DNA of 64,000 bases, from positions 62,001-126,000 of the forward strand of contig NZ_RBAH01000020.1 in the NCBI RefSeq assembly GCF_003626695.1, written 5' to 3'. Positions 8,255-15,794 of the stretch are shown here, piece after piece. The notes beneath the pieces are model-generated. The model saw only the letters and a list, made by a program, of their open reading frames with translations, made no database searches and was not told the origin of the DNA. The position numbers were made by a program, and so were the translations under genes. This stretch comes from Paenibacillus ginsengarvi. Lineage in GTDB: Bacteria; Bacillota; Bacilli; Paenibacillales; NBRC-103111. Every line of letters begins with the position of its first letter. The first letter of the stretch is position 1.

Positions 8255-8490
8255 ATCATGACTGGAGATTCGGGCAGATCAATCATCGTCTGAGGGAAGC
8301 GAGGCGGGCGAGAGGGCTAACGCCCAAGCAACTGGCGATGAGGCTGGGGTATTCGTCGCCAAACCGGTACTTGTTAATCGAGAATGGGCAAAGCCGGGCC
8401 AGCTTACCGATAGCGCTGCAACTTGCGAAGATTGTCGGGGAAGAAGCGGACGCCCTCTTTCCGGGAATCGTCGATGTTCATTGCTTCTGA
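8251..8490 (+). CDS. XRE-family helix-turn-helix protein (79 aa)
   Basis: A single Cro/C1-type HTH (about 9-65): NHRLREARRARGLTPKQLA, a second helix in SSPNRYLLIENGQ, then ASLPIALQLAKIVGEEADALF. Overlaps the preceding 79-residue gene by ATGA and is followed within 40 bp by a strong terminator, so the two make a complete bicistronic unit. The target is unknown. Confidence 0.8.
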   Translation: MNHDWRFGQINHRLREARRARGLTPKQLAMRLGYSSPNRYLLIENGQSRASLPIALQLAKIVGEEADALFPGIVDVHCF

Positions 8491-8529
8491 CTAAAGTCCG
8501 CGATCGGCGAGCGCTACGCAAAAACACCC

Positions 8530-8564
8530 AAAAGCCGCTACGTCACACGACGGAAGCGGCTTTT
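8530..8564 (+). terminator. Bidirectional terminator between the XRE gene and the glycosylase gene
   Basis: AAAAGCCGCT pairs with AGCGGCTTTT around a 15-nt loop, with A and T tracts on both sides. It serves the converging XRE operon (+) and the glycosylase gene (-). Confidence 0.85.
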
Positions 8565-8588
8565 CCACTCTTTTCATATTACCACCCT

Positions 8589-9701
8589 CTAGTACAAAAA
8601 CCTCCACAAATAAAAGGTAGCGTACGACTCCCAGTTCGTCCATCCGGCGGAAAGCTCCAGGATTTCCGCCTTCATCGGCTTGCGGTCCATGCTGAGCACG
8701 TGCTTGATAGCATTATGCAGGCCGACGTCGTCGATCGGGAACGCCGAAGGGAAACGCAGGCAGCGCATCAGGACGTAATGGGCCGTCCAAGGGCCGATGC
8801 CGCGGATTTGGGTGAGTGTTTTCTCCGCCGCTTTCGCGCTGCCTGCGCCGAGCAGTTGCGTTTTGGTCAGTTTGCCTTCGGCGATCAGCCCGGCGACGTG
8901 GATAAGGTATTCGCATTTTTTGACGGTCATGCGCAGCGGCTCCATGTCTTGGACGGTCAGCCCGGTGATTTGCTGCGGGGTCGGGAAGATCCAGTATGTC
9001 TCTCCTTCGCATTCGATTCGGCGGCCGTATGTTTCGACGAGCCGTCGTTTCAGCGTATATGCAAACGCCAGGTTGATCTGCTGCCCGATAATCCCCCAGC
9101 TGAGTGCCTCGAACAGATCGGGAATGCCGATCGTACGCAGTCCGCGGAACGAAACGATTGCTTGCCGCAGCAGGGCGTCGGTTTGGGCCATCTCGTAAAA
9201 AGGGAGCAGGTCGGTATCGAGGTCGAGCCAATCCCTCACGTAGCGCGCGACGGCGGCGCGTACCCATTTGCGGGCGGGTGTCGTATCGCCCAGAAAGCGG
9301 ACGGTGATCGTCTGCTCGTCATCCGCCCGAATTTCCACAACAGGCGTCTCGTCCTCGATCGACAACGCTTTATATATGTTTCCGTCCTTGATTTGAAACA
9401 AGCATTCGTTCGTTGACCGCGACATGTAGCTCACGTTCTGTTCGAAGCTGAACGGCCCCGACACGAATAGCTTCAGCTCGTGTTTATGATCTTCCCAAGC
9501 GCCCGGAGGCAGGGTGGAGCAGCATGATTTGCAGGGCCGGTAGCCGGCTTGCTCCGCTTCCGCTCTCGTTTCGAAACGAACGGTGTTTTCCGGCTTGGGC
9601 CGCCCTTTGCACCAAGGGAAGCAGTAAATGCTCATCGTCGTGACGCCGATTACATACGGAGCGTCCCACTCCGCGTTTTCCGTACTCTGGCTTTGTTTCA
9701 T
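8589..9701 (-). CDS. Ada-type zinc domain fused to AlkA-like DNA-3-methyladenine glycosylase
   Basis: A 370-residue fusion. Residues 15-65 match the Ada metal-binding/methyl-acceptor domain (TTMSIYC27-x3-C31 ... RPC57-x2-C60), the part that in Ada takes a methyl from DNA phosphotriesters. From about 75 onward the protein is an AlkA-type glycosylase: the ALSWGIIGQQINLAFAY segment, the helix-hairpin-helix IRGIGPWTAHYVLMRCL, and the FPIDD acidic site carrying the presumed catalytic Asp. It would excise alkylated purines. Unlike Ada it has no AraC-type HTH. The start ATG follows GGAGG. It is divergent from adaA, so both are likely induced together by alkylation damage. Methyl-acceptor activity of Cys27 is inference. 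Confidence 0.88.
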   Translation of the reverse strand: MKQSQSTENAEWDAPYVIGVTTMSIYCFPWCKGRPKPENTVRFETRAEAEQAGYRPCKSCCSTLPPGAWEDHKHELKLFVSGPFSFEQNVSYMSRSTNECLFQIKDGNIYKALSIEDETPVVEIRADDEQTITVRFLGDTTPARKWVRAAVARYVRDWLDLDTDLLPFYEMAQTDALLRQAIVSFRGLRTIGIPDLFEALSWGIIGQQINLAFAYTLKRRLVETYGRRIECEGETYWIFPTPQQITGLTVQDMEPLRMTVKKCEYLIHVAGLIAEGKLTKTQLLGAGSAKAAEKTLTQIRGIGPWTAHYVLMRCLRFPSAFPIDDVGLHNAIKHVLSMDRKPMKAEILELSAGWTNWESYATFYLWRFLY

Positions 9702-9790
9702 CGTCCATCCTCCGTTTCTCTGTACGATTACTGTACCATAGAAACGGCCCAGCTCCCTTTCGATATCTTGCTATTCTATTCGTAAAACGA

Positions 9791-9818
9791 TTCACACGGC
9801 CGCTCGCCGGGGTATACT
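9791..9818 (+). promoter_or_regulatory. Possible promoter of the adaA operon
   Basis: TTCACA-N16-TATACT lies just before the adaA RBS in the 136-bp divergent spacer. The predicted leader is very short, so this is a weak call. Confidence 0.35.
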
Positions 9819-9837
9819 GGGGGTGGAGGTGATCCCG

Positions 9838-10599
9838 ATGAAGCCGCGAGAAGGGCAAGGACGGGAAGGTACTGCAGCTGACCGGAGGCCGGTCGGGAAC
9901 GGGAACGGGCGGAATGATGTTGGACGATGGAAAGTGGAGAGGTCAGGGCGGGCAGATGTGACGGTGCTTGCGAATCCGGAGCGAGGGTTCACGGAACGGA
10001 AGGATGAAGAAGCAGCGCCGATCCCCGAGGAGCTGTGGGAGGCAATTGTCCGCTGCGATGCTTCGTATGACGACCGGTTTATTTATGCGGTGCGGACGAC
10101 GGGCATTTTTTGTAAGCCCTCCTGTAAGTCTCGGGAGCCGAACCGGGCGAACGTTCGCATCTTCTCGAACGCACGGCAAGCGCTGGACGCCGAGTTTCGG
10201 CCGTGCAAGCGGTGTAAGCCGACCGGCGAGCGTCTGCCCGATCAGGAATGGGTAGCTCAGATCAAGCTTTGCATCGAGGCGAACTACGCCGAAACGTTGA
10301 CGTTGCATGTGCTCGCAGATATGTGCCACGGCAGTCCGTACCATCTGCACCGGACGTTCAAGCGGATCACGGGACAAACGCCGGTCGAGTATGTCCAGCG
10401 GACGAGAGTCGCGAAAGCGGCCGAGCTTTTGCTTCGGACGAACCGGACGGTTGCGGATATTGCGCTGGCGGTAGGGGTGCCGAATCCGGCGTATTTTACT
10501 ACATTGTTCAGAACAGTCACGGGGCAAACGCCCGGCGACTACCGCAAAGCGAATAACGAAACGATCGAGGAGGTGCTTCCGAGTGGGAGCGAAATCTGA
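9838..10599 (+). CDS. adaA: AdaA: methylphosphotriester-DNA methyltransferase and AraC-type activator
   Basis: The ATG at 9838 follows GGAGGTGATCCCG. A low-complexity Arg/Gly-rich N-terminus of about 60 residues is unusual. Residues about 70-130 form the Ada zinc domain (TTGIFC92KPSC96 ... RPC123KRC126), in which the first Cys would accept a methyl from phosphotriesters. Residues about 145-240 are two AraC-type HTHs (TLHVLADMCHGSPYHLHRTF, VADIALAVGVPNPAYFTTLF). Methylated AdaA should activate this operon. The downstream ogt start overlaps the end of adaA, so translation is coupled. Together they match the split adaA/adaB arrangement known from Bacillus. Confidence 0.92.
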   Translation: MKPREGQGREGTAADRRPVGNGNGRNDVGRWKVERSGRADVTVLANPERGFTERKDEEAAPIPEELWEAIVRCDASYDDRFIYAVRTTGIFCKPSCKSREPNRANVRIFSNARQALDAEFRPCKRCKPTGERLPDQEWVAQIKLCIEANYAETLTLHVLADMCHGSPYHLHRTFKRITGQTPVEYVQRTRVAKAAELLLRTNRTVADIALAVGVPNPAYFTTLFRTVTGQTPGDYRKANNETIEEVLPSGSEI

Positions 10600-11149
10600 C
10601 ATGACTGTATATTGGACGTTGCTTGTTTATAGGGGCTGGACACTGCATGTGGCGGCGACATCGGCGGGGCTTTGTTATGTGGGCTCGCCGAACAAGCCGT
10701 TTGAGGAAATGAGCGAGTGGGTGAGCAGCCGTTTGCCGGGGGCGACGTTGGTTCGGGACGAGGAGAGGCTGCAGCCGTATGCCGCGGAGCTGAGCGAATA
10801 TTTGCAGGGGCGTCGCACGAGCGTTACGGTTCCTTTCGACTTGCGGGGCACTTCGTTTCAACTCGACGTTTGGAATGCGCTCCGCGACATCCCGTACGGG
10901 CAAACGTGCTCATATTCGGATATTGCCGAACGGATTCGCAAGCCGGCTGCGGTTAGGGCGGTCGGGGCGGCGATCGGCGCAAACCCGGTGCTGGTCACGG
11001 TACCGTGCCATCGGGTCATCGGCAAAAATGGCACACTTACCGGTTACCGGGGCGGCCTGGAGATGAAAACGGAGCTGCTGCGGCTGGAGCGCGATGGCTT
11101 ATCCGCGAGCGACCGTTCCACGGCTGAGAGGGGGGCGCTGCATGTCTGA
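10583..11149 (+). CDS. ogt: Methylated-DNA--[protein]-cysteine S-methyltransferase (AdaB/Ogt)
   Basis: A 188-residue suicide methyltransferase for O6-methylguanine. The active-site PCHR motif (Cys142) sits in VTVPCHRVIGKNGTLTGYRG, preceded by the DNA-binding segment PYGQTCSYSDIA and the Arg/Asn hinge AVGAAIGANP. The GTG start at 10583 with GAGGAGG upstream overlaps adaA by 17 bases; an ATG at 10601 with GGGAG upstream is the alternative. The C-terminal 15 residues overlap the next gene's start. It is the second gene of the adaptive-response operon. Confidence 0.92.
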   Translation: MGAKSDMTVYWTLLVYRGWTLHVAATSAGLCYVGSPNKPFEEMSEWVSSRLPGATLVRDEERLQPYAAELSEYLQGRRTSVTVPFDLRGTSFQLDVWNALRDIPYGQTCSYSDIAERIRKPAAVRAVGAAIGANPVLVTVPCHRVIGKNGTLTGYRGGLEMKTELLRLERDGLSASDRSTAERGALHV

Positions 11150-11855
11150 AAGCTTGGCGCAGCGGCTGACCGCTCTCGATTGGGATTCCTTGCAGCGGAT
11201 GCTGGACGAGCAGGGCTTTGCTTCGCTGCCCGTTTTGCTGGATGCGGTGCAGTGCCGGGAGTTAATGGATACGTACGGGCAGGAAGAGCGGTTCCGCAGC
11301 ACGATCAGCATGGCCCGCTACCGGTTTGGGCTCGGCGAGTACAAATATTACGAGTCGCCGCTCCCGGATGTGCTGCAGCAGCTTCGCGAAGGGCTGTACC
11401 CCGAGCTTGCGAAGACGGCCAACCGCTGGTTCGAGCGCCTTGGGCAAGATGCCGTCTACCCGGACACGCTGGCCGAATTTCTGGATGACTGCCATAGGCA
11501 AGGCCAAGAGCGCTCGACGCCGCTAATTTTGAAATATGAAGCCGGGGGATACAACTGTTTGCATCAGGATTTGTACGGCGATGTTTATTTCCCGTTCCAA
11601 GTGGTGTTTGCCTTGAACCAGCAGGAGGTCGATTACGCGGGGGGACAATTTCTGCTTGTAGAACAGCGGCCCAGGGCCCAAAGCCGCGGGCACTCGATTG
11701 CGATCGAGCAGGGCGCGGGATTGATTTTCCCGACGAATTACCGCCCGGTCGAAGGCTCACGCGGGTACTACCGAACGACGCTGCGGCATGGCGTGAGCAC
11801 GGTGACTTCGGGGACGAGATACAGTCTCGGCGTTATTTTTCATGATGCGAAGTAG
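11142..11855 (+). CDS. 2-oxoglutarate/Fe(II) oxygenase of the Ada operon (AlkB-like role)
   Basis: A 237-residue dioxygenase with the double-stranded beta-helix triad: H141-Q-D143 in NCLHQDLYGD, distal H216 in LRHGVS and the 2-oxoglutarate-binding R226 in RYSLG. The ATG at 11142 with GAGAGGGGGG upstream overlaps ogt by eight bases. The sequence style matches the COG3826 type of 2OG-Fe(II) oxygenase rather than classical AlkB; placement as third gene of the ada operon suggests oxidative dealkylation of DNA or nucleotides. The substrate is inferred from context only. Confidence 0.82.
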   Translation: MSESLAQRLTALDWDSLQRMLDEQGFASLPVLLDAVQCRELMDTYGQEERFRSTISMARYRFGLGEYKYYESPLPDVLQQLREGLYPELAKTANRWFERLGQDAVYPDTLAEFLDDCHRQGQERSTPLILKYEAGGYNCLHQDLYGDVYFPFQVVFALNQQEVDYAGGQFLLVEQRPRAQSRGHSIAIEQGAGLIFPTNYRPVEGSRGYYRTTLRHGVSTVTSGTRYSLGVIFHDAK

Positions 11856-11944
11856 GAAGTGGATGTCCGTTGTACCCGGATGGAGGCGGGTTGCATGGAC
11901 CAAGGCAGAGTGGGGAGGAGTCGCTGCAAAGGCCAAGTTAGTTA

Positions 11945-12370
11945 TTAAGGCAGAGTCGGCCAGCCTTCAGTACTGTTGGTTGTATATTTGCTGATCAACC
12001 ATGTACCGCCTACTTCCGCGAGCTGTAAGGTGTCCGTGTATGTAACTTCGCTTCCATCGCTTTTTTCCGTTTTAACTTGTACGACTGCTATTTTATGATC
12101 GGAATCTGCATCCTTGATCGATGAAATGGTATAACCTTGAATATCCCCGTAATAAAATCGATAGTTTGCCAAGTACGCAGGGGAAGTAGTGAGATAGGGA
12201 ATAGTGTCTCCGATATTATGTTTAAAGGCATTATAAAATTGTTCAATTGTAGTTCGGGCCTTGGCATGACGCGCCGAATGAGGGTCTTTGCTGCTATTAA
12301 AGATTATTGCCATAAAAAGCATCGCAATTGCCGCAACAACCAAACCAAAAAGCACAATGGTTTTCTTCAT
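11945..12370 (-). CDS. Membrane-anchored small extracytoplasmic protein
   Basis: A 141-residue protein with one N-terminal membrane helix (about 4-26, no lipobox) and an outside domain whose pattern (ARTTIEQFYNAFKHN, repeated beta strands with IAVVQVKTE and GTWLISKY) resembles NTF2-like/DUF4878 folds. No catalytic residues can be named. It is convergent with the ada operon, standing alone. Confidence 0.6.
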   Translation of the reverse strand: MKKTIVLFGLVVAAIAMLFMAIIFNSSKDPHSARHAKARTTIEQFYNAFKHNIGDTIPYLTTSPAYLANYRFYYGDIQGYTISSIKDADSDHKIAVVQVKTEKSDGSEVTYTDTLQLAEVGGTWLISKYTTNSTEGWPTLP

Positions 12371-12501
12371 AAATAGTCACCGTCGTCGAAGGATAAGGAC
12401 CTTAAATGTTTAAAAGTTCTTGTCCTATCGTCTTTTTGTATTATGGTAGCATTTGTAAGTCGGTTGAACAACGAAAATGTAATACAACAAACCCCAAAGT
12501 G

Positions 12502-12525
12502 CAGGACTCCGCAAGAGTCCTTTTT
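12502..12525 (+). terminator. Orphan rho-independent terminator
   Basis: AGGACTC-CGCAA-GAGTCCTTTTT. No + strand gene ends nearby, so it either closes an unannotated short transcript starting near 12380-12480 or is left from a deleted gene. Confidence 0.65.
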
Positions 12526-12699
12526 CGCATTGCGCTGCTCATCGTGAGTGACATAGGGATCATCCTCTTTGCCATTGAGACCACCTCAAATCCGTGTATG
12601 ATGAACCTCAAGCCTAGTCTGGGAAATCTTTCGACCTTCCTCAAGAAGGGAATCCGCCCGCACGCATTGAAAAAGTTTTAGAAAAAACTTTTTGCCCCC

Positions 12700-12725
12700 T
12701 GTCGATTCCGGTGTCTCCCGTTCGT
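12700..12725 (+). promoter_or_regulatory. Candidate ECF42-type promoter of the YCII-sigma operon
   Basis: TGTCGATTC-N9-CCGTTCGT, 42 bp before the ATG. The same two boxes with the same spacing precede the hydrolase gene at 14967. TGTCGA is, as I recall it, the -35 motif reported for ECF42 sigma factors, and the downstream gene encodes one, so autoregulation is likely. Confidence 0.6.
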
Positions 12726-12767
12726 TGTGAATATAGAAAGCAAACCAAAACCAGGAGGAGATCCATA

Positions 12768-13202
12768 ATGAGATTCATGATGATCGTAAAAGCAACAACA
12801 GATTCCGAGGCAGGCGTTCTGCCGAGCCCGGAGCTTTTAGATGCGATGGCGCGATACAACGAGGAGCTGGCGAGGGCCGGTGTGCTGGTCGCTGCGGAAG
12901 GGCTTCACCCGAGTTCGAGTGCGATTCGCATAGCTTATCCCGAACCGGGCGGCAAGCCGAAGGTGGTGGACGGTCCGTTCACGGAAGCGAAGGAGATGAT
13001 CGCGGGCTTTACGCTGATCGAGGTGAAGTCGAGGGAAGAGGCGATCGAGTGGGCTATGCGTATGCCTGATCCGCATGGATTCGGTCAAGGGCAGATCGAA
13101 CTGCGACAGGTGTTCGAAGCTCCTGAGTTGACCCAGGACCCGGAGGCGTTGGCGAAACTGAATGACATGCAGGAGCAGGTTACAAGGAAGCCGAGGTCGT
13201 GA
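12768..13202 (+). CDS. YCII/DGPF-domain protein, partner of the ECF sigma factor
   Basis: A 144-residue YCII-fold protein with the DGPF signature (68-71) in KVVDGPFTEAKEMIAGF. The ATG at 12768 is set by AGGAGGAG upstream. DGPF proteins are the standard genetic partners of ECF42-type sigma factors; their biochemical job is not known. Its stop overlaps the sigma factor's GTG start (GTGA), so the pair is translationally coupled. Confidence 0.85.
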   Translation: MRFMMIVKATTDSEAGVLPSPELLDAMARYNEELARAGVLVAAEGLHPSSSAIRIAYPEPGGKPKVVDGPFTEAKEMIAGFTLIEVKSREEAIEWAMRMPDPHGFGQGQIELRQVFEAPELTQDPEALAKLNDMQEQVTRKPRS

Positions 13203-14455
13203 AGGAATCCGCCGTCCACCGCGCCATCGCCGGAATCTGGAGAATCGAATCGGCCAAGATCATTGCCGCTCTGGCACGTATGGTGCGCGATGTGGGACTT
13301 GCCGAGGATTTGGCGCAGGATGCGCTGCTTGTTGCGCTCGAACGATGGCCGGAGACGGGCATACCTGATAATCCGGGGGCGTGGCTAATGACAACCGCTA
13401 AACGTCGGGCGATCGATCATATGCGCAGAAACAAGCTGCGCGACCGCAAATACGAGGAGCTCGGCTGGGAGATCGACCGGCAGCACGAACCGGATTGGGA
13501 CGAGGCGCTCGACGATCCGGTCGGCGACGATCTGCTTCGCCTCATTTTCACGACATGCCATCCGATTCTTTCCGCCGAGGCGAGGGTAGCACTCACGCTT
13601 CGGCTGCTCGGCGGCTTGACGACCGAGGAGATTGCCAGTGCGTTTCTCGTTCCGGAGCCGACTGTCGCCCAGCGGATCGTTCGTGCGAAGCGCACGCTTG
13701 CGGCGACGAATGTTCCGTTCGAGCTGCCGCCGAAGGACGAATTGGCCGCGCGGTTGTCGTCCGTGCTGGAGGTCATCTACCTCATGTTCAACGAAGGTTA
13801 TGCCGCCTCTTCCGGCGGAAGCTGGATTCAGCCTATGCTTTGCAGCGAGGCGCTTCGGCTTGGACGGGTATTAGCCGAGATGACGCCGGGGGAGCCGGAG
13901 GTACACGGGCTTGTGGCTTTGATGGAGATTCAATCGTCCCGCTTCCGGGCGCGGGTGAGTCCGAGCGGGGAACCGATTCTGCTGATGGATCAGAACCGGG
14001 CGTTATGGGATCATCTGCTCATTCGCCGGGGGCTGGCCGCGATCGCGCGAGCTGAGCGTCTAGGCAAAGCATTCGGCCCTTATTTGATACAAGCCTCGAT
14101 CGCAGCTTGCCACGCCCGTGCCCGCATGGGTTCGGAGACGGACTGGGTCCGGATCGCGGCGTTGTACGATGCTCTCTCCCAAGTCGCCCCATCGCCTGTT
14201 GTCGATCTGAATCGCGCCGTTGCGCTGTCGATGGCGTTCGGACCGGCTGTGGGCCTGGAAGTGGTCGATGCGTTACTGCAAGAACCGTCCTTGAAAAACT
14301 ACCATCTATTGCCCAGCGTGCGAGGGGACTTCCTGCTGAAGCTGGGGCGCAAGCAGGAGGCTGGCGCCGAATTCCAACGTGCCGCTACACTTACGCGCAA
14401 TGACAAGGAACGCGAACTGCTCTTAAAGCGCGCTTCCGACTGCGCTGCGGAATAA
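13199..14455 (+). CDS. ECF42-like RNA polymerase sigma factor with long C-terminal extension
   Basis: A 418-residue sigma-70-family protein of the COG4941 type. Region sigma2 (about 12-75: ARMVRDVGLAEDLAQDALL, WLMTTAKRRAIDHMRR) and sigma4 (about 110-160: ALTLRLLGGLTTEEIASAF, TVAQRIVRAKR) are followed by a helical TPR-like extension of about 240 residues (NEGYAASSG, LYDALSQVAPSPVVDLNRAVA). In this group the extension replaces an anti-sigma factor as regulator. It starts at GTG overlapping the DGPF gene. The likely targets visible here are its own promoter at 12700 and the one at 14894. Confidence 0.9.
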   Translation: MKESAVHRAIAGIWRIESAKIIAALARMVRDVGLAEDLAQDALLVALERWPETGIPDNPGAWLMTTAKRRAIDHMRRNKLRDRKYEELGWEIDRQHEPDWDEALDDPVGDDLLRLIFTTCHPILSAEARVALTLRLLGGLTTEEIASAFLVPEPTVAQRIVRAKRTLAATNVPFELPPKDELAARLSSVLEVIYLMFNEGYAASSGGSWIQPMLCSEALRLGRVLAEMTPGEPEVHGLVALMEIQSSRFRARVSPSGEPILLMDQNRALWDHLLIRRGLAAIARAERLGKAFGPYLIQASIAACHARARMGSETDWVRIAALYDALSQVAPSPVVDLNRAVALSMAFGPAVGLEVVDALLQEPSLKNYHLLPSVRGDFLLKLGRKQEAGAEFQRAATLTRNDKERELLLKRASDCAAE

Positions 14456-14478
14456 CAACTTGAGAGGGGAAATTTCGA

Positions 14479-14820
14479 ATGAGTCCAGAGGTTACCGAGT
14501 TTATCGAGAAAGTGAAAGAGCCGTGGCAAGTCGGGCTGTGCCAAGATTTGCGCCAAGTCGTGCATAACGCGATTCCGGACGTTTTGGAGCGCATCCAGTA
14601 CAACAAGCCTCATTTTCTGAAAAACAAAAAGTATGCGGCGGTGATCTCGACCTCGAAGGATGCTGTTAGTTTCACGATCTTCAACGCGACGGGGCTGGAG
14701 CTGCCCGAAGGTTTGTTCGACGGTCCTCCGGAACGGAAGACGATCAAGTTCCGCAGCGGTCAGCAGATCGATGCGGGAATGTTAACCGAATTCGTGCAGC
14801 AAGCTTCCAGTACGTTATAA
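14479..14820 (+). CDS. DUF1801-family protein
   Basis: A 113-residue YdhG-like/DUF1801 protein (EWQVGLCQDLRQVVHNA-like helix, ERIQYNKPHF, KKYAAVISTSKDAVSF). The ATG follows GAGAGGGG, and the gene lies 23 bp after the sigma factor, so it is probably the last gene of that operon before the terminator. The function is unknown in the family. Confidence 0.8.
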   Translation: MSPEVTEFIEKVKEPWQVGLCQDLRQVVHNAIPDVLERIQYNKPHFLKNKKYAAVISTSKDAVSFTIFNATGLELPEGLFDGPPERKTIKFRSGQQIDAGMLTEFVQQASSTL

Positions 14821-14835
14821 CCGACGCCGCCTATC

Positions 14836-14866
14836 GCCGCCCTTATCGGGGCGGTTTCTTTTTTTG
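14836..14866 (+). terminator. Terminator of the YCII-sigma-DUF1801 operon
   Basis: CCGCCC-TTATC-GGGGCGG followed by TTTCTTTTTTT. Confidence 0.85.
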
Positions 14867-14893
14867 CAGATACAAAAATATTTTTTGAAAACG

Positions 14894-14919
14894 TGTCGAT
14901 TCTCTCGCCCGCCGTTCGT
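14894..14919 (+). promoter_or_regulatory. Second candidate ECF42-type promoter
   Basis: TGTCGATTC-N9-CCGTTCGT, 47 bp upstream of the hydrolase ATG. Both boxes and the spacer length are identical to those at 12700-12725, while the spacer sequence differs, which is what a shared sigma factor would leave. Confidence 0.62.
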
Positions 14920-14966
14920 CGCCTTATATAGAGAAGCGGAAATCTACTCGGCAAAGGAGCCATTCC

Positions 14967-15776
14967 ATGTATACGACAACATCTAAAGACGGCACTCAGA
15001 TTGCATATGACAAAACGGGGCAAGGCCCGGCGCTTATTTTGGTCGGAGGAGCTTTCAGCTATCGCCAATTTCCGGGACTGGTGCAGATGGCCTCTCAGCT
15101 ATCCGAGCGGTTCACGGTTTACAATTATGACCGTCGCGGGCGCGGGGAGAGCGGAGACAGGTCTCCTTATGCCACCAAACGAGAGGTCGAAGACCTTGAG
15201 GCTTTGATCGAGGCGGCAGGCGGTTCGGCTTATGTATGGGGGCTGTCGTCCGGTGCGGTTCTTGCCCTTCAAGCGGCGGCAAGCGGGGCTAACATCGTGA
15301 AACTGGCGCTGCACGAGCCTCCGTTCGTTGTCGATGCGGCGGACCGCCGGCCGCCTCAAGATTTTTACAAGCAGGTAACGGAGCTTATTGCCGGCAATCG
15401 CCGTGCGGAAGCGATCCGCTATTTTATGATCCAAGGGATGGGCGCTCCATCTTTCGTCGTACGGCTCATGCGCTTGATGCCGGGCGTATGGTCCATTCTG
15501 ATGGCGGTAGCGCACACGCTCCCTTATGATGCGGCTTTGCTCGAAGGGCATATGGCCGGAAAGCCGCTGCGCGCGGAAGAATGGAGCACGGTCCGGATGC
15601 CGACGCTGGTGCTCGAAGGCACGGAGAGCCCGGCTTCGCTACGTCGAGCCGCTCAGGCGTTGGTCAAGGCGCTCCCTAGCTCGAAGCTGGCAAGCAAGAA
15701 GGGGCTGGGCCACACAAAGAAGCTGGATGCGAATCTCATCTCGGCGGAGCTTGCGACATTTTTTCTGGGAGAATAA
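14967..15776 (+). CDS. Alpha/beta hydrolase
   Basis: A 269-residue alpha/beta-hydrolase: oxyanion region LILVGGAF (23-30), nucleophile elbow G-L-S94-S-G, catalytic His249 in GLGHTKK; the acid is probably in the VLEGTES strand (about 215-221). The ATG has AAAGGAG upstream. There is no signal peptide, so it is cytoplasmic. It sits 18 bp before the DUF998 gene, and the pair probably belongs to the sigma factor's regulon. The substrate is unknown. Confidence 0.88.
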   Translation: MYTTTSKDGTQIAYDKTGQGPALILVGGAFSYRQFPGLVQMASQLSERFTVYNYDRRGRGESGDRSPYATKREVEDLEALIEAAGGSAYVWGLSSGAVLALQAAASGANIVKLALHEPPFVVDAADRRPPQDFYKQVTELIAGNRRAEAIRYFMIQGMGAPSFVVRLMRLMPGVWSILMAVAHTLPYDAALLEGHMAGKPLRAEEWSTVRMPTLVLEGTESPASLRRAAQALVKALPSSKLASKKGLGHTKKLDANLISAELATFFLGE

Positions 15777-15794
15777 TAGGAGGGGGAGAATAGG

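Larger units (their letters stand above)
12371..12767. other. 397-bp spacer with an orphan terminator, an A/T hairpin and an ECF promoter
   Basis: No convincing gene. It holds a strong + strand terminator at 12502-12525, an A/T hairpin (12670-12693, AAAAAGTTTT/AAAACTTTTT) and the presumed sigma-factor-dependent promoter at 12700-12725, each described separately where supported. Confidence 0.55.

Noticed and set aside
12406..12681. A 91-codon + strand frame in the spacer before the sigma operon
   Set aside because: No RBS, no recognisable pattern, and a strong terminator lies inside it.
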